From NCBI GenBank assembly GCA_947372535.1, contig CANBUA010000136.1, positions 1-11,856 on the forward strand: a DNA stretch of 11,856 bases. The letters are read 5' to 3'. Source of the DNA: Burkholderiales bacterium (lineage in GTDB: Bacteria > Pseudomonadota > Gammaproteobacteria > Burkholderiales > Burkholderiaceae). The notes under the pieces are model-generated. The model saw nothing but the letters and a program-made list of their open reading frames with translations, was not told the origin of the DNA and did not search any database. The translations under genes were made by a program, and so were the position numbers. This document shows positions 6,224 to 11,856 of this stretch, in pieces (position 1 is the stretch's first letter; each line of letters opens with the position of its first letter).

Positions 6224-9200
6224 CGAAATCCTGGCCTTGACGGCCAGTGGCATCGCCGCCCTGACGCCTGCACAGATCGCGGCACTGACACGCGAGGACA
6301 TCGCGGCCATGAGCGGCGATCAATTCGCCGCCTTCACCGCCAGCCAGATCGGCGTGTTTTCCGTGCAGCAATTGTTCGCCATCTCGCCGGCCAACATCGC
6401 CGCGCTGAACGTGGCGGCTGTGGCGGGGCTGACCACTCGCCAGGTCGCCAGCCTGGCCACGGAGCAGGTCAATGCCTTGACGGGCGACCAGGTGGGCTCG
6501 CTCACCAACGTGCAAGTCGGGTCCTTGACCACCACGCAGGTGAGCGCCCTGCCCACCGAGAGCCTCAATGCCCTGGGCACCAAGCAGATGGGTGCGCTGA
6601 CCTCGGTTCACGTCGCGGCCCTGAGCGCCGATCAATTGAACGCCCTGAGCCCGGATCACCTCACGGCCCTGACCACCACCGCCGTCACCGGCATCACCGC
6701 GACCGCGCTGTCCACACTGAGCGGCGAGCAGGTCAGCACGCTCACGCTCAAGCAGACTGCCGCGCTCACGGCCACGCAGGCCTCGGCCCTGGGTGCCGAC
6801 CAGTTGAACGCCCTGCTGACAGCCCAGGTGGCCTCGCTCAATACCAGCGCCTTGCGCAGCTTGTCGGCCACGCAGCTCAATGCCTTGTCGACCGACGACA
6901 TCGCCGCCCTCACGAGCCAGCAAGTGGCCGTGTTGAGCACCAGCCAGGTGGCCGTGCTCAACGCCGACAGCGTGGCAGCCCTGAGCAGCGCGCAAGCCGC
7001 GGCGCTGACCGTCAACCAGGCCGCTGCGCTGAGCACGGGCCAGATCAGCAGCCTGCGCACCGAGGCCTTCGCCGCCTTGAGCACCGCCACCGTGCGGGCC
7101 ATGACCTCGGCCATGATCAGCACCCTGTCAACCGACGACATCGGCGCGTTGACCAGCAAGCAGGTCGCCAGCTTGAGCTCGGCCCAATTGACGGCTTTGA
7201 GCACCGACCAGTTCGCCACCTTGCAGACCTCGGCCCTGTCAGGGCTGAGCACGAGCACAGTCCGCACGCTGTCGACCGACCACATCAGCGCCATGACCAC
7301 CGATCAGGTGGCCTCATTGACCAGCAAACAGATCGCCGCCTTGACGACGGCCCAGATCGCCGCCCTCTCGAGCGAGGACATCGGCGCCATCAGTACCACG
7401 CAGGCCATGGCCTTGACCGCGCCACAACTGGCGGCATTCTCGACCGATCAACTGGCCGCCTTGAGCTCCAGCGATGTGCGCGCCCTGAGCACCGCGGCCA
7501 TCCACAGCTTGACCTTGACCCAGCTCGATGCGATGAGTCCCGATGCCATCGCCGCTTTCAGCAGCCGGCAGATCCAGGCCTTGGGCACGGCCCAGATCGC
7601 CACCCTGCACGCCGACCAGTTCGATGCCATGAGCACCGGCCAGATCGCCGCGCTGAGCGCCGTGCAGACCGCCGCCTTGAGCACCGCCCAGATCGCGGCC
7701 ATGACCAACGAGCATGTGGCCGCCATGAGCAGCACGGCCTTGCAGGCCTTGTCAGCCACCCAAATCACGGCCTTGACCGCCGACCAGTTGACCGCCTTGA
7801 CCGTGTCGCAGGCCGGCGCGCTGACCATCGCGCAGATCACGGCCATGTCCACCAGCCAACTGGCGGCCTTGCCCACGCAAGATCTGGCAGCCTTGAGCAC
7901 CGCCGCCGTGCGCGCCCTGAGCACGCAGGACCTGGAAGCCCTGCCGATTGAAGTCCTGACCACCCGGCAGATCGCCGTGTTGAGCACCGCGCAAATCGCC
8001 TCGTTGTCGATCGACCAGGTGCATGCGCTGACCTCCACACAAATCGCCGCGCTGACCACGGTGGAAACACGCGCATTCACCGTCGATCAGATCGGCTCGC
8101 TGACGGCCTCGCAGGTCACCGGCCTGAGCTCCGCCGCCGTCCGCGCCTTGACCTCCGCCCAGCTCCATGCCTTGACGGCCGACGAGCTTGGCGCCTTGAA
8201 CAGCAAACAGATCGTCGCGTTGAGCACCGCGCAAATCGCTGGCCTGAGCCTGGACCAGATCGCCGCCTTGACGCCGGCCCAGATGGCCGCGCTCACCACC
8301 GCACAAGCCTATGCCTTGACCACGGATCAGATCGTCTCCTTGGGTCTGGACAACCTGGCCGCCCTGAGCACCAACGCCATTCACTTCATGTCCAAGGCGC
8401 AGATCGATGCGATGACGCTCGATGAGATCAACGCCTTGACCGTGGGCCAGACCGCCGCCCTGACCAGCACGCAGGTCGTGTCCCTGTCGCTGGAGCAGTT
8501 GGCCGCCCTGCCCACGCAAGACGTCAAGGTCTTGAGCACGAGCGTCTTGCGGGCCTTGAGCATTGAGCAACTCAATGTGCTGGAGGTTGACCTGCTGACC
8601 AGCAAGCAGATGGCCGGCCTGAGCACCGCGCAGATCGCCGGGCTGTCGATCGATGCGACCGTCACGCTGACACCGGCGCAGATCGCTGCCCTGAGCTCCA
8701 CGCAAGCCCTGGCCTTGACCGGCGCGCAAATCGGCTCGTTCGCATCCGAGCAGATCGCCGCCTTGAGCACGTCCGCCATCCGCGCCCTGTCCGCCAGCCA
8801 GCTCAACGCCCTCAATGGCGACGAGATCAATGCCTTGACGGCCAAACAGTTGGCCGCCCTGGGCACCAGCCAGATGGCTGGCCTGGGCGTCGAGGGCCTT
8901 CAGTCCTTCAGCACCGCGCAGATCGCCTTGCTCAGCACCGCGCAGGTCGCCGCCCTGGGCACCGCGCAACTCACGGCCCTGAGCCTTGATGAAGTCGCCG
9001 CCTTGAGCACCAACGCCGTGCGCTCGCTGACCGCGGCCAAGCTGGCGGCTTTCACGCCGGACCAGCTCGATGCCTTGACGACCCGCCAGATCGCGGCGCT
9101 GAGCACCACCCAGGTCGCCGGTCTGTCCAAAGTCACGCTGGACACGCTGACCACCGACCAGATCGCCGCCTTGAGTTCCACCCAGGTCCGCGCCCTGACC

Positions 9201-11856
9201 AATGCGCAGATCGAGCAGCTCAACGCCACCGAGATCGCGGCCCTGAGCTCATCGGCCATCAAGGGTTTGAGCACCACCCAGATCAGCCACCTGAGCGCTC
9301 AGGAACTGGCCGCGTTCACCACCGCCCAGGCCATGGCGCTGACCTCGGTGCAGACCGCCGCCCTCACGGGCGAAGCCCTGGCCGCATTGGGCACGGCCAA
9401 CTTTGCCGCCCTCGGCAGCGCCGCCTTGCGCGGCCTGTCCATCGCCCAGCTCAATGCCTTGACGAGCGATGAGATCGGCTCGCTCACCAGCGCGCAGATT
9501 GCCAGCTTCAGCACCGCCCAGATCGCCAACCTGGCCGCCAACACCATCACCGCCTTGAACACGGCCCAGATCGCCGGCCTGTCATCAGCTCAGGCCTTGT
9601 CCCTGACCACCGCCCAACTGGCGGCCTTGAGCACCGATGACATCGCTGCCTTGAGCCCGACCGCGCTGGCGGCTTTCAGCACCCGCCAGATCACCGCCTT
9701 CACCGATGCCGACATCCATGCGCTGACCACCGCCCAGGCCGCGGCCTTGACGTCGGTCCAGATCGCCGCCTTGAGCATCCATGCCTTGGAGGCCATCTCG
9801 ACCGCCGACATCGCCGCCTTGCGTGCCACCACCTTGCGCGGCCTGTCCAATCTGCAGATCAACGAGATGACGACGGATCAGCTGACCGCCTTGAGCGGCG
9901 CCCAGTTGGCCAGCCTCAGCACCGCTCAAGTGGCCGGCATGAGCAACGACACCCTGAACACGCTGACCACCAGCCAGATCGCCGGCTTGATCCCCAGCCA
10001 GATCACCGCCTTGAGCACCTCGCAACTGGCCGCCTTGGGCACGGCCGCCATCGCCGCCATCAACCCCAACACCTTGGCCGCCCTGAGCACCGACCAGATC
10101 GCCTCCATGAACACGGTCGAGATCGCCGCGTTCACCAGCACCCAGGCCGCCGCCTTGAGCTCGGCCCAGCTCTACGCCCTGAGCACCCAGCAGATCGCGG
10201 CCATGCGCACCGATGAAGTGGCCGCCCTCAGCGGCGCCGCCATCCACGGCTTGAGCACCACGGCCATCGCCGCCTTGACCACCGCCGAGACCAGCGCCCT
10301 GACCTACAACCAGGTGTGGTCCATGACCACCGACCAGCTCGCCGCCATGAGCACTGCCCAGTGGGCCGCTCTCTCGTCGAACGACATGAGCGCGCTGAGC
10401 ACGGCCGCGCTGGCCAACCTCTCGGTCGATCAGTTCAACGCCTTGACCACCGCCCAGATCAGCGCCCTCTCGCAAACGCAAGTCGTCTCGCTCAGCACCA
10501 CCCAGATCACCCAGCTGAGCACCAGCGACATCGCCGCCCTGACGGCCGCCCAGGCCTCAGTCCTGACCACCGCCCAGGGCGTCATGCTGAGCACCAGCCA
10601 GATCGCCGCCCTCAACACCGGGGAAGTCGCCGCCCTCAGTGCGCCCTTGCTGCACAGCCTCTCGACCACGCAACTGGGCGCCCTGACCACCAGCCAGATC
10701 GGCGGCCTCACGGTCAACCAGATCGCCTCGCTGAGCACGGAGCAGATCGCCGCCATGAGCGCGGACACCATCGGCGCGATGAGCACCAGCCAGATCGCCG
10801 CCCTGACCGTGGCGCAGATCGTCTCGCTGACGCCAGCGCAGATCGCCAGCATGACGGCTGACGACATGGCCGCCCTCAACCCCAGCGCCCTGCACAGCCT
10901 GCCCACCGCCAGCATCGCGGCGCTCACCTTGAGCGAAATCGCCGCCCTGACCCCGGCGCAAATGGCCATGCTCACCGCCGCGCAACTGGGCGCCATGAGC
11001 AGCACCCAGATTGCCGCCTTGACGCCCACCGACGTCGGCGCCCTGACGCCCAGCACCGTGCACGGCATGGCGCTCGATTCCGTCAGCGCGCTCACCCGCC
11101 TGCAAACCGGCGCCCTGACCACGCCGCAGATCATGGCCATGCAGTCCAGCCAGATCGCCGCCTTGAGCAAGGATGGCATGAGCGGCCTGTCGGTCTCGGC
11201 CATCGCCGCCTTGAGCTTCAACGAAGTGGCCGGTCTGTCCACCGCGCAACTGGCCAACCTGTCCCAGGCGCAAATCGCGGCCTTGAGCGTTGATGGCATC
11301 AGCATGCTCTCGACGGCCAGCGCCGCCGCCCTCACCTACTACCAAGTCAGCGCCCTGACGCCCGCCCAGGTCGCCGCGCTCAACACCGCCGACCTGGCCG
11401 TGCTCGGCTCCAACGTCATCAGCGGCCTGAGCGAGCGCGCCATCCAGTCACTGAGCTACAGCCAGGTCATGGCCTTGTCCAGCGACCAGATTGCCGAGCT
11501 GACCCCCAGCCAGATCCGTGCCCTGAGCCCTGACGCCATCCACGCGCTGAACGCCTCGCAGGCCGAAGCGCTCAACCTCTTCCAGGTGGCCGCGATGACC
11601 ACCAGCCAGATCGCCGACCTGACGCCGGCCAACATCGCCGTCATCCACGCCGACGCCCTCAGCGGGCTGAGCGGTGCCGCCGTGGCAGAGCTCACCTACA
11701 AACAAGTCGGCGCCCTGACCACCTCGCAAATGGCCGCGCTGACGCCCTTGCAGATTGCCTCGCTGAGCGACCAGGCCATCCACATCCTCACCACGGACCA
11801 GATCCACGCGCTGTCCACCACGCAAATCGCCTCCATGTCCTTCGACCAGGTGATGT
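6213..11856 (+). CDS. Giant octapeptide-repeat protein, at least 1881 residues (3' end outside the window)
   Basis: I translated this frame codon by codon: it has no stop from the ATG at 6213 to the right edge. After Met1 the protein is nothing but octads of the form [ST]-x-x-Q-[IVL]-x-A-L, for example TPAQIAAL or STAQIASL. There are 233 full octads, two five-residue units (7944-7958 and 8583-8597) and a final partial one. Position 8 is always Leu, Met, Ile or Phe. The sequence has no Cys, only two Trp (about 10318 and 10362), few charged residues, and Pro mainly at octad positions 1-3. No signal peptide, membrane segment, RTX nonapeptide or other domain is visible, so any export signal would be C-terminal and off-window. 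I do not recognise a named Pfam family, though I recall similar 'IAALTTAQ' repeats in large, uncharacterised or adhesin-like proteobacterial proteins. Copies differ by many synonymous changes, arguing for an old, selected array. A structural, surface or secreted role is inference only. Confidence 0.85.
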   Translation, partial: MTHDEILALTASGIAALTPAQIAALTREDIAAMSGDQFAAFTASQIGVFSVQQLFAISPANIAALNVAAVAGLTTRQVASLATEQVNALTGDQVGSLTNVQVGSLTTTQVSALPTESLNALGTKQMGALTSVHVAALSADQLNALSPDHLTALTTTAVTGITATALSTLSGEQVSTLTLKQTAALTATQASALGADQLNALLTAQVASLNTSALRSLSATQLNALSTDDIAALTSQQVAVLSTSQVAVLNADSVAALSSAQAAALTVNQAAALSTGQISSLRTEAFAALSTATVRAMTSAMISTLSTDDIGALTSKQVASLSSAQLTALSTDQFATLQTSALSGLSTSTVRTLSTDHISAMTTDQVASLTSKQIAALTTAQIAALSSEDIGAISTTQAMALTAPQLAAFSTDQLAALSSSDVRALSTAAIHSLTLTQLDAMSPDAIAAFSSRQIQALGTAQIATLHADQFDAMSTGQIAALSAVQTAALSTAQIAAMTNEHVAAMSSTALQALSATQITALTADQLTALTVSQAGALTIAQITAMSTSQLAALPTQDLAALSTAAVRALSTQDLEALPIEVLTTRQIAVLSTAQIASLSIDQVHALTSTQIAALTTVETRAFTVDQIGSLTASQVTGLSSAAVRALTSAQLHALTADELGALNSKQIVALSTAQIAGLSLDQIAALTPAQMAALTTAQAYALTTDQIVSLGLDNLAALSTNAIHFMSKAQIDAMTLDEINALTVGQTAALTSTQVVSLSLEQLAALPTQDVKVLSTSVLRALSIEQLNVLEVDLLTSKQMAGLSTAQIAGLSIDATVTLTPAQIAALSSTQALALTGAQIGSFASEQIAALSTSAIRALSASQLNALNGDEINALTAKQLAALGTSQMAGLGVEGLQSFSTAQIALLSTAQVAALGTAQLTALSLDEVAALSTNAVRSLTAAKLAAFTPDQLDALTTRQIAALSTTQVAGLSKVTLDTLTTDQIAALSSTQVRALTNAQIEQLNATEIAALSSSAIKGLSTTQISHLSAQELAAFTTAQAMALTSVQTAALTGEALAALGTANFAALGSAALRGLSIAQLNALTSDEIGSLTSAQIASFSTAQIANLAANTITALNTAQIAGLSSAQALSLTTAQLAALSTDDIAALSPTALAAFSTRQITAFTDADIHALTTAQAAALTSVQIAALSIHALEAISTADIAALRATTLRGLSNLQINEMTTDQLTALSGAQLASLSTAQVAGMSNDTLNTLTTSQIAGLIPSQITALSTSQLAALGTAAIAAINPNTLAALSTDQIASMNTVEIAAFTSTQAAALSSAQLYALSTQQIAAMRTDEVAALSGAAIHGLSTTAIAALTTAETSALTYNQVWSMTTDQLAAMSTAQWAALSSNDMSALSTAALANLSVDQFNALTTAQISALSQTQVVSLSTTQITQLSTSDIAALTAAQASVLTTAQGVMLSTSQIAALNTGEVAALSAPLLHSLSTTQLGALTTSQIGGLTVNQIASLSTEQIAAMSADTIGAMSTSQIAALTVAQIVSLTPAQIASMTADDMAALNPSALHSLPTASIAALTLSEIAALTPAQMAMLTAAQLGAMSSTQIAALTPTDVGALTPSTVHGMALDSVSALTRLQTGALTTPQIMAMQSSQIAALSKDGMSGLSVSAIAALSFNEVAGLSTAQLANLSQAQIAALSVDGISMLSTASAAALTYYQVSALTPAQVAALNTADLAVLGSNVISGLSERAIQSLSYSQVMALSSDQIAELTPSQIRALSPDAIHALNASQAEALNLFQVAAMTTSQIADLTPANIAVIHADALSGLSGAAVAELTYKQVGALTTSQMAALTPLQIASLSDQAIHILTTDQIHALSTTQIASMSFDQVM
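7248..9173 (+). repeat. Three tandem 27-unit blocks (648, 639 and 639 bp) inside the octad array
   Basis: The blocks are 7248-7895, 7896-8534 and 8535-9173. Each begins with an Arg octad (STSTVRTL, STAAVRAL, STSVLRAL) and has Q-less octads at units 10 and 20. The first two end with PTQD octads (PTQDLAAL, PTQDVKVL); the third block lacks one at that place (TTDQIAAL). Blocks two and three both have a contracted five-residue third unit (PIEVL at 7944, EVDLL at 8583), 639 bp apart. An identical DNA string CCCACGCAAGA also occurs at 7872 and 8511, 639 bp apart. Shared irregularities at the same phase show that at least blocks two and three arose by duplication of one block. Confidence 0.75.
11046..11856 (+). 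repeat. Clean 40-residue (five-octad) repeats with a recurrent aromatic residue
   Basis: From 11046 on, units of exactly five octads follow one another, starting at 11046, 11166, 11286, 11406, 11526, 11646 and 11766. The first octad is Q-less (TPSTVHGM, SKDGMSGL, SVDGISML, GSNVISGL, SPDAIHAL, HADALSGL, SDQAIHIL). The third often has Tyr/Phe near its start followed by Q/E-V (SFNEVAGL, TYYQVSAL, SYSQVMAL, NLFQVAAM, TYKQVGAL). The fourth and fifth are often canonical, with TP common in the fifth. No seven-unit step occurs here, unlike the earlier part. Confidence 0.8.

Larger units (their letters stand above)
6216..11856 (+). repeat. 24-bp (octapeptide) tandem repeat array with 120-bp and 240-bp super-periods
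   Basis: The array has 235 complete units, 24 bp each except two of 15 bp, and runs off the right edge. Units without the Gln, such as STAAVRAL, STNAIHFM, STSAIRAL or SPDAIHAL, recur in steps of five units (120 bp). The versions with Arg/His/Lys at position 6 recur in steps of ten units (240 bp), interrupted by steps of seven. The unit after such an octad is often SxxQLNAL, the next TxDE/D-I, and the third carries Lys/Arg (TSKQ, TTRQ), giving a repeating charge pattern. Nucleotide identity between units is moderate, with codon-level drift. Confidence 0.9.

Noticed and set aside
6656..7300. Hydrophobic antisense frames (also 8381-8866, 10430-11335) that look like membrane proteins
   Set aside because: They are another antisense phase of the same repeat; the apparent Val/Ala/Leu richness comes from reading complementary codons.
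7752..8969. Long antisense open frame of 405 codons (GAQGGDL-type repeats) and similar ones at 9585-10481, 10557-11345, 7314-7715 and 11448-11825
   Set aside because: These are reverse-strand shadows of the 24-bp repeats: the sense consensus has no stop in those antisense phases. They break up at different points, while the sense frame is continuous over 5.6 kb with conserved hydrophobic positions.
6216..11856. CRISPR array or non-coding satellite, because of the short regular period
   Set aside because: There are no unique spacers between identical repeats; the 24-bp unit is in frame, variation is largely codon-compatible and no stop occurs in the frame.
6216..11856. RTX nonapeptide, leucine-rich or pentapeptide repeat
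   Set aside because: No GGxGxD motif is present. The period is eight rather than nine, five or about 24 residues, and the hydrophobic spacing alternates 3 and 5.

Overview
The window looks like chromosomal DNA of a GC-rich betaproteobacterium, probably of the order Burkholderiales. This is inferred from the base composition and from the neighbourhood dciA-like gene / M23 peptidase / secA, which I recall as a common order in that group. No rRNA, tRNA, insertion sequence or CRISPR array is visible.

Left part (1 to about 5616, minus strand). Read in the direction of transcription the genes are: an inner-membrane-anchored M23 peptidase (5616-4654); a small membrane-anchored Cys/His protein resembling DUF2946 (4646-4254); an outer-membrane beta-barrel protein with an N-terminal coiled coil (4123-2738); a ZnuA-like periplasmic zinc-binding protein (2714-1776); a ZnuB-like ABC-3 permease (1779-1000, overlapping znuA by 4 bp); and the first 286 codons of SecA (858 to the left edge). 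The barrel, znuA and znuB genes are tightly packed and look like one metal-uptake operon covering outer membrane, periplasm and inner membrane. No ABC ATPase (ZnuC) is encoded here.

Centre (5617-6212). A DciA-like (DUF721) gene diverges from the M23 gene across only 31 bp. It is followed by a 232-bp spacer that ends in a strong Shine-Dalgarno sequence, an 18-codon mini-ORF, and the overlapping start of the next gene.

Right part (6213-11856, plus strand). Nearly half of the window is one uninterrupted reading frame of at least 1881 codons, still open at the right edge. Apart from the initiator Met it consists entirely of an eight-residue repeat, roughly [ST]-x-x-Q-[IVL]-x-A-L: 233 full octads, two five-residue contractions and a trailing partial unit. 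It has no cysteine, no signal peptide and no other visible domain. The octads are organised at higher levels. Octads lacking the Gln recur every five units (40 residues). Those with Arg, His or Lys at position 6 recur every 10 units, or sometimes 7. Three successive blocks of 27 units (7248-9173) are tandem copies of one another, and the last ~810 bp form clean 40-residue units with a recurrent Tyr/Phe. This hierarchical repeat protein is the most unusual object in the window. Its function is unknown; a long secreted or surface structural protein is one possibility. Most other long open frames over it are antisense shadows of the 24-bp period.
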